The notes under the pieces are model-generated. The model worked only from the letters and a program-made list of their open reading frames with translations. It did no database searches and had not been told where the DNA came from. Both the position numbers and the translations under genes were made by a program. A stretch of DNA of 35,533 nt from CAYQUL01 sp964568925 (GTDB taxonomy: Bacteria > Patescibacteriota > Microgenomatia > UBA8517): NCBI GenBank assembly GCA_964568925.1, contig CAZMSJ010000011.1, positions 1 through 35,533 on the forward strand. Reading direction: 5' to 3'. Below are positions 29,570 to 35,533 of the stretch, piece after piece; the stretch's first letter is position 1, and each line of letters opens with the position of its first letter.

Positions 29570-31137
29570 CTTTTTTTCTTTCGCTTCTGCTTCTTTTCCT
29601 TTCGATATGCACTTCCAACAGCTTGGCTGATAGATGTAAAACCATCAGCTGTTAATCGTTTTTCAAGATAGGTGTTTATTTGGCTAATAACTTGTGGGCC
29701 TTCAAATATCATTCCAGTAATCATCTGCACAACAGATGCCCCACGTCGAATCTTCTCATAGGCATCAGCACCTGAGAATACTCCTCCACACCCTATGATT
29801 GTTAGCTTCTTTTTCCCTACTCGATATGCAAGAGAAATTAATTCATTTGATCGATCATAGGTTGGTTTTCCACTGAAATTTCCGACAGGGAATTGTTTTA
29901 TTTCATCTTGATTAAATGACGAATGTGACCTGTCCTTTTGTAAATTTCCAAAGATAACACCCGAGATATTGTGCTTAACTATTACTGCAAGCATGCCTCG
30001 TACTTCCTGGTCACTTTTATCAATTGGCATCTTTATAAAAACAGGACGAGAAAGCTCCAATTTATCTACGTTTGTTAACAATTGATGTAATTTCTCTGGA
30101 GGATAAAACGTTACATTTCCATACAAGTTTGGGCAACTGATATTTAGTTCATAGTACGAGTGCTTTACCTTTGAAGATTCAAAAACATTAAATGCATTCA
30201 TAATGTCAGCAACACTTTGTGCTTGTGTCATACGCTCTTTAGTATTTGTTTTACCGATACTTACCCCAACAGGTATTTCAAATGACAATCCGTAAAGTCG
30301 CTTAACTGTTACGCGTGCCCCATCATTTTTATAGCCCTTATTGACCATAAGTGAGCGTGATTTAGGAAGTCTTCCAAGCATTGGTGATGGGTTCCCCTCA
30401 TATGGTTTGTTTGTAATTGTTCCAACAGTTTGGAAACCAAAACCCCATGGAGCAAGCGTTTGGGTTAAGCGCGCCTCGTAATCAAACCCTGCGGCAAGGC
30501 CAATAGGTGTTTGAAATGTGATTCCATGTATTGTTTGAGACAGAGCTGGGTGTTCACTCTTAAGAAGCAATTTCACTAAAAACTTCGAGACAAAGTTACT
30601 TCCAAATTTTTCACCAAAGATAACTAGTAATACATGAACTTTTTCTGCATCAAAAAGAAAGAAAATTTTCTTAACAATTTTTGTGTAAAGGAAACCAAAA
30701 AAAGCAGCAAATAGTTCTTTTCTTTCTGATGAAAAGAAACCTACAACAAGCAAGAAAATGAGGGTGCTAGTGACCGCGGAGACCATACAATACAAACAAA
30801 TTGCATGTAAAACAACAAGCTGCAGATAGACAAAATAAAGACTTCCCAAAAAGCCAATTTTTGACTGAATGACAAGTGAATATGATGCCCATTTTTTCTT
30901 GTTAGAAGTAAGGATGGTGAGAGCAAAAATTGCTGCATATTGTGCTACTCCAATTACAGCAAGAGGAATACCTAGAACGACCGCATATGAGCTTTGCAAC
31001 ACCTTTCCACAATCAGAAAACGATCCGACTGCACATGGTGGTATTACATTCTGAAAGTGCTCATACGACAAATAGAGTGCATCCAGGAGCCCTATGAGAC
31101 TTAAAACAACAAGGAGTGGAAGGATGTATTTCTTCAT
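29566..31137 (-). CDS. VKOR-dihydroorotate dehydrogenase fusion protein
   Basis: 523 aa. Residues 1-135 are a four- or five-TM VKOR domain: loop cysteines C35 and C43, Ser 49-50, and the redox CLYC (C114, C117). VKOR normally moves electrons from a thiol partner to quinone. Residues ~195-500 are a dihydroorotate dehydrogenase close to class 2 (GLAAGFDYEA, VGTITNKPYEGNPSPML, MVNKGYKNDGA). The catalytic segment is LNISCPNLYG (C335), with Cys as in class 1 rather than the Ser expected in class 2. FMN motifs IGCGGVFSGADAYEKI and VQMITGMIFEGP are present. It makes orotate for pyrimidines. A TATACT box ends 7 nt before the ATG at 31137, so the earlier in-frame start at 31185 is unlikely. Confidence 0.9.
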   Translation of the reverse strand: MKKYILPLLVVLSLIGLLDALYLSYEHFQNVIPPCAVGSFSDCGKVLQSSYAVVLGIPLAVIGVAQYAAIFALTILTSNKKKWASYSLVIQSKIGFLGSLYFVYLQLVVLHAICLYCMVSAVTSTLIFLLVVGFFSSERKELFAAFFGFLYTKIVKKIFFLFDAEKVHVLLVIFGEKFGSNFVSKFLVKLLLKSEHPALSQTIHGITFQTPIGLAAGFDYEARLTQTLAPWGFGFQTVGTITNKPYEGNPSPMLGRLPKSRSLMVNKGYKNDGARVTVKRLYGLSFEIPVGVSIGKTNTKERMTQAQSVADIMNAFNVFESSKVKHSYYELNISCPNLYGNVTFYPPEKLHQLLTNVDKLELSRPVFIKMPIDKSDQEVRGMLAVIVKHNISGVIFGNLQKDRSHSSFNQDEIKQFPVGNFSGKPTYDRSNELISLAYRVGKKKLTIIGCGGVFSGADAYEKIRRGASVVQMITGMIFEGPQVISQINTYLEKRLTADGFTSISQAVGSAYRKEKKQKRKKKS

Positions 31138-31144
31138 CGCCATT

Positions 31145-31150
31145 AGTATA
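31145..31150 (-). promoter_or_regulatory. -10 of the VKOR-DHODH gene
   Basis: On the minus strand TATACT is followed after 7 nt by the ATG at 31137. No -35 is obvious. Confidence 0.45.
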
Positions 31151-31230
31151 GATCTTCTTCCTGAAAAGAACATGATAAATAACACAATATGTTATACTTT
31201 TTCTTCTGTTTTTAGTTATAGGAGTTATCC

Positions 31231-31497
31231 ATGGCGAACAACCCTTTTCTTGATCGATTAGCAGAAATGGAAGATTCGGCACAGGCAGAAGCGTTGTTTC
31301 TTATTCAAGCTAATGTAGACATCGCTTCGCTTGAGAAAAAAATTGCGACCTTTGAGGTTATGCAATATGAAACATACCCTGAAATTGGGGTGATCCTCGT
31401 TGTCGGTACAAAGAAGGCTCTTTTATCAATATTAGAACTACCAGAAATTGATTTGATTATGGAGAATCAACAGGTTTCTATAACGAAGAGTCCGTAA
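31231..31497 (+). CDS. Hypothetical protein (88 aa)
   Basis: ATG preceded by TAGGAG at good spacing. The N-terminal half is acidic and helical (DRLAEMEDSAQAEALFLIQA), followed by KKIATFEVMQYETYPEIGVI and a short strand ILVVGTKKALLSIL. No Cys, no membrane segment, no recognised family. It has its own terminator. Confidence 0.55.
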   Translation: MANNPFLDRLAEMEDSAQAEALFLIQANVDIASLEKKIATFEVMQYETYPEIGVILVVGTKKALLSILELPEIDLIMENQQVSITKSP

Positions 31498-31507
31498 GTG
31501 TAGATAC

Positions 31508-31535
31508 GTGCAGTAGTGATACTGCACTTTTTTTT
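31508..31535 (+). terminator. Rho-independent terminator
   Basis: GTGCAGTA/TACTGCAC perfect stem with GTGA loop, then eight T. Confidence 0.92.
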
Positions 31536-31590
31536 GGGTAACATAGTGTTTCCTCTTGAAATGATACTATCGGAAGTGGTAGTTTGGCTT

Positions 31591-32466
31591 ATGCAAGAAA
31601 CAGAGGGTGCTCCACAATCTCCTGAAAAACAAGAAAAAGAAAAAGTCTCCCCAATGCAAATGGAAGGAATAACAACAATCATGAGTGAGGAATTTCATGA
31701 TCAATTTATTGCTGCCCACGAACGTAAAAACACAGAACGTGATGCTATGCCTGCTGCAATTGAGCTAGCTAGACTACAAAAGGTATATATCGAGTCACTT
31801 CTTAAAATTAGTGGCGGTGTCGACTGCCCAAATTTTCGTACACAAGAAGAGGCTGATCAATGGAACAAAATTGTTCAAGACACAATGTTTGATAATACCG
31901 CAGAAGGCTCCCTTGCACAGAAGGCTAAGGAGAAGTTTCCCCGTATGAATATGAATATGCGCAGTGAATTTTCTGGAGCCACATCAGTTCTTACCTTCAT
32001 GGACTTGTGGCAAGACGTGTATCCAGAAGGAGCCCTTGTCTCAATGAATGTTGCAGATGCAGTAACCGACGCGAGAAAAAAGATTGATTTAGAAGTCAGA
32101 ACTGATACACAAATAACGCTCATTCAATTAAAAACTAATTCAGTTCCGGATGGAGACGTTGCTGTTGCACATGTTGACGAAATACGTGACTATTTTGGCG
32201 ATAAAGTAAAGGCAGCACATGTTGCAATAATGCTTACAGAGAAAAAGCGACTTATACTAGAAGAAGCAGCAAAAGCTGAAAAGGATCCAGAATACCGCCC
32301 GAAAAGAGTTCGAGTGGCAATTGTTGATGTTCCTAATATAGATACAAAGGTTGTTGGAAACGTATTTGGAAGAATTAACGACCCAGAAAAAAGAAAGGAA
32401 CTCGTAGACAAGATGCGTACTCTCTCGGAAGATAAAGGACTGTTACCAAAAGCAAAAGCAGCATAA
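31591..32466 (+). CDS. Uncharacterised protein, possible PD-(D/E)xK-like core (291 aa)
   Basis: The ATG at 31591 is chosen: the extended -10 TGA-TACTAT (31562-31570) lies before it, and the longer frame from 31516 starts inside the preceding terminator. The N-terminus is acidic and disordered. The core segment KKIDLEVRTDTQITLIQLKT resembles a PD-(D/E)xK nuclease pattern (D, then Q-x-K after a strand), with a Gln in place of the usual Glu; this is weak evidence. A downstream Lys/Arg-rich part (RVRVAIVDVPNIDTK) follows. It is in an operon with the 93-aa coiled-coil gene 4 nt downstream. Confidence 0.5.
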   Translation: MQETEGAPQSPEKQEKEKVSPMQMEGITTIMSEEFHDQFIAAHERKNTERDAMPAAIELARLQKVYIESLLKISGGVDCPNFRTQEEADQWNKIVQDTMFDNTAEGSLAQKAKEKFPRMNMNMRSEFSGATSVLTFMDLWQDVYPEGALVSMNVADAVTDARKKIDLEVRTDTQITLIQLKTNSVPDGDVAVAHVDEIRDYFGDKVKAAHVAIMLTEKKRLILEEAAKAEKDPEYRPKRVRVAIVDVPNIDTKVVGNVFGRINDPEKRKELVDKMRTLSEDKGLLPKAKAA

Positions 32467-32470
32467 CCAT

Positions 32471-32752
32471 ATGATTGAAAAATTAAACGAAATAATAATC
32501 AGTAATCCAACACCTCCGGCACGACGTGAGTCAATTGAACTTTTGTTGCTTCCTGCTCGTGTTCAAGAAGAGAAACGACAAGAACGACATACACTTACTG
32601 ATGCAACACAGGAGGAGATACATGATTTTGTAGCCAAACAAACGCATCTTGATGCAGAGAGACAGGAAGCTCTTGAGGAGAAACTTAAAAAAATTCAGGA
32701 ACGTCTTCAAGCAACAAAAACACCTAAGACAGATACCGGCGTTGGTATCTAA
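32471..32752 (+). CDS. Coiled-coil protein (93 aa)
   Basis: ATG 4 nt after the previous stop. A helical charged protein: ARVQEEKRQERHTLTDATQE and ERQEALEEKLKKIQERLQAT form a likely coiled coil. It is probably co-translated with, and may form a complex with, the 291-aa protein. No family recognised. Confidence 0.6.
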   Translation: MIEKLNEIIISNPTPPARRESIELLLLPARVQEEKRQERHTLTDATQEEIHDFVAKQTHLDAERQEALEEKLKKIQERLQATKTPKTDTGVGI

Positions 32753-32816
32753 TTTTACTTTCCACCCCTATCACGCCTATACTTAGTTTTCAATTTTTCT
32801 CTGAAAGGAAACTATT

Positions 32817-33323
32817 TTGACAAGAATTGAAGGTAATTTTTGCACCAGCCAAAAGGAAGGTGCTTTTTGGGTTATACGAACAGTACGTGGCCTTATGCAA
32901 GCTACGTACAGAGAAGAGTTAAGTGAAAAGCAAATTCGGAAGATTGTTAGGGAGTATGACTTGAGGGCACGCTCTCGACTCTTTCTCTATGAACAGAAAA
33001 AGGAACGCCGACTGTCACCAGAAGAACTCGTCTGGCACGGAGTAAACCCTAACTACAATCCGTCTGAATGGTTGCAAGAAAGTGACAGCTGGGAAACAGT
33101 GACTCAATATGGATTCGGGGACGTTATTCCCGGCTTCCCGTTTGCAGCCGGGTTCCCAAGATTCTACAGGGAAAAAACATTCACCCTCATAGATCGCATT
33201 GGTCTAAAAATCATGGGCGCAACTGTAAACGATTCAGCACAATACCGAGCTGAGGGTCTCTATTGGAACACCTTTCGTGGAGTCTATAACGAACACACTG
33301 TAGCTGCGTGGAAAGAAGAATAA
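32817..33323 (+). CDS. Uncharacterised protein (168 aa)
   Basis: TTG start with AAAGGA 7 nt upstream. The N-terminal half is basic and helical (EKQIRKIVREYDLRARSRLF), the rest is rich in aromatic residues and Gly (FGDVIPGFPFAAGFPRFYRE, LYWNTFRGVYNEHTVAAWK). No signal peptide or membrane segment. No family recognised. The upstream 60 bp hold an AT-rich promoter-like site. A hairpin with T-tail ends the unit. Confidence 0.55.
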   Translation: MTRIEGNFCTSQKEGAFWVIRTVRGLMQATYREELSEKQIRKIVREYDLRARSRLFLYEQKKERRLSPEELVWHGVNPNYNPSEWLQESDSWETVTQYGFGDVIPGFPFAAGFPRFYREKTFTLIDRIGLKIMGATVNDSAQYRAEGLYWNTFRGVYNEHTVAAWKEE

Positions 33324-33336
33324 TTTAAGCAAATAT

Positions 33337-33371
33337 CCGCTCATTTTTAAAACAAAAAATGGGCGGTTTTT
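33337..33371 (+). terminator. Rho-independent terminator
   Basis: CCGCTCATTTTT/AAAAATGGGCGG stem with one mismatch, then TTTTT. It overlaps the msrA stop on the other strand. Confidence 0.75.
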
Positions 33372-33900
33372 ATTTCTTCAATTTGTCATAAAATTCTGCG
33401 AATAATTTCTCAAGTTTTGGATTAATTACTACTCGACAATAGGGGTATTCTTCATTTCTATCATAGAAATTTTTGTGATAGGCTTCTGCTTCAAAAAAGG
33501 TTGTAAATGGCTTTACTTCTGTAACAATTTTTGTTTGAAATATATGGTTTTCTTCAAGCTTTTTTATTGCACTTTCTGTTTCATTTTTCTGCTCCTCTGT
33601 GTGATAGAAAACTATTGATCGATATTGAGGTCCTTCATCTGCACCTTGTTTGTCCCAACTGGTTGGGTCATGTGTCTTAAAGAAGATGTGAAGAAGTACT
33701 GAGTAATCTACAACTGAGGGATCAAAGGTTATTTGTATTGCTTCTGCAAAGCCACTGGTACCTGTTGAAACCTCTTCATAAGTTGGGGCATTGCCTTCTC
33801 CCCCTGCGTACCCGGGAAGAACAGACTCCACTCCATTGATTCGTTTAAAAATGGCTTCAGTACACCAGAAACAACCACCAGCAAATGTTGCTTTTTCCAT
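33370..33900 (-). CDS. msrA: Peptide methionine-S-sulfoxide reductase
   Basis: 176 aa from the ATG at 33900. MEKATFAGGCFWCTEAIF carries the GCFWC active site, with the nucleophilic first Cys. PGYAGGEGNAPTYEEVSTG, EAIQITFDP and DQGPQYRS-like EGPQYRSIVFY are also hallmarks of MsrA. It repairs oxidised methionine (S-form) using thioredoxin-type reductants. The resolving C-terminal Cys typical of some MsrA proteins is not seen, though YCRVVINP holds one Cys. Upstream in-frame ATGs at 33918 and 33915 are alternatives. It is divergent from the antiporter gene, 41 bp away. Confidence 0.95.
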   Translation of the reverse strand: MEKATFAGGCFWCTEAIFKRINGVESVLPGYAGGEGNAPTYEEVSTGTSGFAEAIQITFDPSVVDYSVLLHIFFKTHDPTSWDKQGADEGPQYRSIVFYHTEEQKNETESAIKKLEENHIFQTKIVTEVKPFTTFFEAEAYHKNFYDRNEEYPYCRVVINPKLEKLFAEFYDKLKK

Positions 33901-33930
33901 ATCTATTTCAATCATCATAACATTTTGTTG

Positions 33931-33936
33931 TAGTAT
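33931..33936 (+). promoter_or_regulatory. -10 of the antiporter gene, leaderless arrangement
   Basis: TAGTAT ends 5 nt before the ATG at 33942. Confidence 0.45.
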
Positions 33937-33941
33937 GAAGT

Positions 33942-34856
33942 ATGTACTCACTGGCCATATATATCCTGTCATTTGTAGCTATATGGTTTGGTTCAGGTTT
34001 TATCATTAGTTCACTGGGTAGTGTTGCAAAAAACATTCGCATTACCCCCTTTGCACTCTCTTTTTTCGTTTTAGGTATCTTAACGTCAATTCCAGAACTC
34101 GCCGTTGGGTTAACGGCAGTAAACAAACAAGACACTCCTATTTTTGTTGGCAACCTTATTGGGGGTATCCCTGTTATCTTTCTGTTTGTAATCCCCGTTC
34201 TGGCTCTTTTTGGTAATGGAATCAAACTTACCCACACGCTTTCTAAAAAATCACTCCTTTACACCCTCTTAGTGATTGTTGCCCCATCCTTAATGGCCCT
34301 AGACGGCACAATATCAACAATAGAAGGTGTTTTCTTAGTGGCAGCATATCTTTCACTCTTTTTGGTAATAGACCTCAAAAGTCATGACAAGGTGAGAAAA
34401 GTGAAATCATCATTTAACCTGCGCCAAATAGCTAAACTTATCTTTGGAGCATTCCTTGTCTTTCTTTCAAGCCAGACAATTGTTAGTAAAACACTCTACT
34501 TTTCTTCCCTTCTTCACTTGTCTCCTTTTGTTGTGAGTATCTTGGCTTTGTCATTTGGCACAAATTTGCCAGAACTATCCTTGGCCGTTCGTTCTGTCCT
34601 TTCAGGGAAGAAAGAAATTGCACTGGGTGACTATCTAGGTTCTGCAGCAGCCAACACATTGCTCTTTGGTATCTTTACGATTGTGGCGACAGGTGAAGTA
34701 GTACCGTCACATGATTTTAGTATTACTTTTCTCTTTCTCCTTGTAGGTATTTTGTCCTTCTATGTCGTAACGGTATATAAACGGCAACTTTCAAGACCAG
34801 TGGCACTCCTCCTTCTTTCTTCATATTTGGCATTTGTTTGGGTTCTCTTGCGCTGA
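33942..34856 (+). CDS. Sodium/calcium antiporter (CaCA family)
   Basis: 304 aa, about ten TM helices in two inverted halves. The alpha-repeats are clear: VLGILTSIPELAVGLTAV in the first half and LSFGTNLPELSLAVRSVLSG in the second, with the ion-coordinating Glu residues in PEL. GNLIGG and GDYLGSAAANTLLFG also match. It exchanges Na+ or H+ for Ca2+ across the cytoplasmic membrane, as in YrbG and related proteins. No regulatory domain is seen. Transcription appears leaderless. Confidence 0.88.
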   Translation: MYSLAIYILSFVAIWFGSGFIISSLGSVAKNIRITPFALSFFVLGILTSIPELAVGLTAVNKQDTPIFVGNLIGGIPVIFLFVIPVLALFGNGIKLTHTLSKKSLLYTLLVIVAPSLMALDGTISTIEGVFLVAAYLSLFLVIDLKSHDKVRKVKSSFNLRQIAKLIFGAFLVFLSSQTIVSKTLYFSSLLHLSPFVVSILALSFGTNLPELSLAVRSVLSGKKEIALGDYLGSAAANTLLFGIFTIVATGEVVPSHDFSITFLFLLVGILSFYVVTVYKRQLSRPVALLLLSSYLAFVWVLLR

Positions 34857-34902
34857 TAGCGTACAATAGGTATAGAGTTTACTAGTAGAAAGGCGGTGCG
34901 AG

Positions 34903-35277
34903 ATGAAGATTCGAAGTCTCGATGATTCAGTCGCGGTCGAACATAAGATCATGAACGGCGCTGTTGTTGTTATCTTTAGCAATAGCGAAAACCCCGTTTG
35001 CACATTGAAGATCGATTTTTCTGATATGCCACGGCTTGCACAGGCTATCAAGAAATTTCACCAAAATGGGGCAGCTCGTTTCGAGCTTGAACGTCAGGCG
35101 CTTTTGATTGAGGGGCCAGAAGATCCTTCAAACAAGCGCGATCCACTGCATAAAAAAGTACAGATTCGCATTATTAAAGTTGGATCAGGCGAGGCAGTTG
35201 TAAATGGAATCTTCCAGGCGTCCGCAATCGACCATATGTTACAGGCTCTTGAGTCTGTCCACGCGCTGTCTGCATAG
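34903..35277 (+). CDS. Hypothetical protein (124 aa)
   Basis: ATG with AAAGGCGGTG about 5-10 nt upstream. Strand-rich start (AVVVIFSNSENPVCTLKIDF), a helix RLAQAIKKFHQNGAARFELE, and a strand KKVQIRIIKVGSGEAVVNGI near the end. One Cys, no membrane segment. No known domain. A TACAAT box about 38 nt upstream and a terminator downstream define a one-gene unit. GC content is slightly higher than in the neighbours. Confidence 0.6.
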   Translation: MKIRSLDDSVAVEHKIMNGAVVVIFSNSENPVCTLKIDFSDMPRLAQAIKKFHQNGAARFELERQALLIEGPEDPSNKRDPLHKKVQIRIIKVGSGEAVVNGIFQASAIDHMLQALESVHALSA

Positions 35278-35291
35278 TAAGACAGACCTGT

Positions 35292-35327
35292 ACCCCTCGA
35301 AATATTTTTCAGAGGGGTTATTTTTTT
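35292..35327 (+). terminator. Rho-independent terminator
   Basis: ACCCCTC/GAGGGGT stem followed by TATTTTTTT. Confidence 0.85.
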
Positions 35328-35390
35328 CTCCAACAACAGGAACTCTTTTCCCCTTCACAACCTTACAGGGCATTGCAATTGTGCAGTCTG

Positions 35391-35399
35391 TGCTATACT
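35391..35399 (+). promoter_or_regulatory. Extended -10 of the RRM gene
   Basis: TGC-TATACT, with TTGCAA (35373-35378) at a short 15-nt spacing. It leaves a ~95-nt leader before the ATG at 35502, which may regulate translation as in cold-shock RNA-binding proteins. Confidence 0.55.
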
Positions 35400-35501
35400 A
35401 TCCTTAGATTTTTTTCGTAAGCTTCTTGGACGTATGTGAGGTTTCCTTTCTCAGCCAAGTTTTAAAGTTACCTGAAAGTCCTAAGAAAGGAGAAACACAT
35501 A

Positions 35502-35533
35502 TGGCAAAACGACTATTCGTAGGAGGTCTTCCT
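35502..35533 (+). CDS. RRM RNA-binding protein (5' end only)
   Basis: Only 10 codons lie in the window: MAKRLFVGGLP. The LFVGGLP is the RNP2 motif of an RNA recognition motif, as in the single-RRM proteins of cyanobacteria and many CPR bacteria. AAAGGAG lies 9 nt before the ATG. The rest of the gene is beyond the window. Confidence 0.8.

Noticed and set aside
150..35336. Many overlapping open frames opposite or inside clear genes
   Set aside because: They are antisense or out-of-frame shadows of better-supported genes, with no ribosome site or family signal.
1..35533. CRISPR array, integron attC sites or phage genes
   Set aside because: No regularly spaced direct repeats, integrase, attC-like sites or phage structural genes were seen.

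Overview
The window looks like a piece of a Patescibacteria (CPR) metagenome scaffold. The evidence is indirect: many short orphan genes, tRNA genes without an encoded CCA end, dense packing with convergent gene overlaps, and frequent start codons only 5-7 nt behind a -10 box. A 100-N scaffold gap at 24152-24251 indicates an assembled genome. TGA is a normal stop (queA ends with it exactly where the family should end), so this is not one of the UGA-recoding CPR lineages. No rRNA, CRISPR array, transposase or phage gene was seen.

Layout. 0.1-2.7 kb (minus): two membrane proteins, a VOC-fold protein and an unrecognised 393-aa protein. 2.8-6.5 kb: tRNA-Tyr and tRNA-Thr(UGU), a secreted protein, a 41-aa membrane peptide, queA, a CapA-type phosphoesterase, tRNA-Thr(GGU) and rpmG. 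6.5-8.1 kb: four small genes on the plus strand, most with their own promoter and terminator; the first lies behind a three-tier structured leader. 8.2-12.1 kb: tRNA-Trp, an HExxH protein, a histidine phosphatase and orphan genes. 12.2-14.4 kb (minus): a coiled-coil protein and a PspA/IM30 protein. 14.6-17.4 kb: a three-gene operon of a Fur-family repressor, a CooC/MinD-like ATPase and a cysteine synthase-rhodanese fusion, with a palindromic operator inside the promoter. 17.4-20.5 kb: four tandem paralogous two-TM proteins, each with a near-copied promoter and terminator, then a zinc-ribbon gene broken by an in-frame TAG.

20.5-23.9 kb holds a predicted electron-transfer module: an anchored protein with three cytochrome b5 domains and an anchored cyclophilin (minus), divergent from a ferric-reductase/NOX-type flavocytochrome (plus). 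24.3-28.2 kb is a copper-homeostasis island: copA, a 39-aa His-tailed membrane peptide and csoR on the minus strand, opposite a TauE/DsbD-like transporter with a cupredoxin tail and a CopZ-like chaperone. 28.2-35.5 kb includes a pair of REP-like hairpins, a VKOR-dihydroorotate dehydrogenase fusion, msrA, a Na/Ca antiporter and the start of an RRM protein.

Several genes share a redox theme: VKOR-DHODH, cytochrome b5 with ferric reductase, MsrA, copper handling and the rhodanese fusion. The least conventional items are the VKOR-DHODH fusion, the triple cytochrome b5 protein beside a flavocytochrome, the tandem array of membrane-protein cassettes, and the apparent split between leaderless genes and genes with Shine-Dalgarno leaders.
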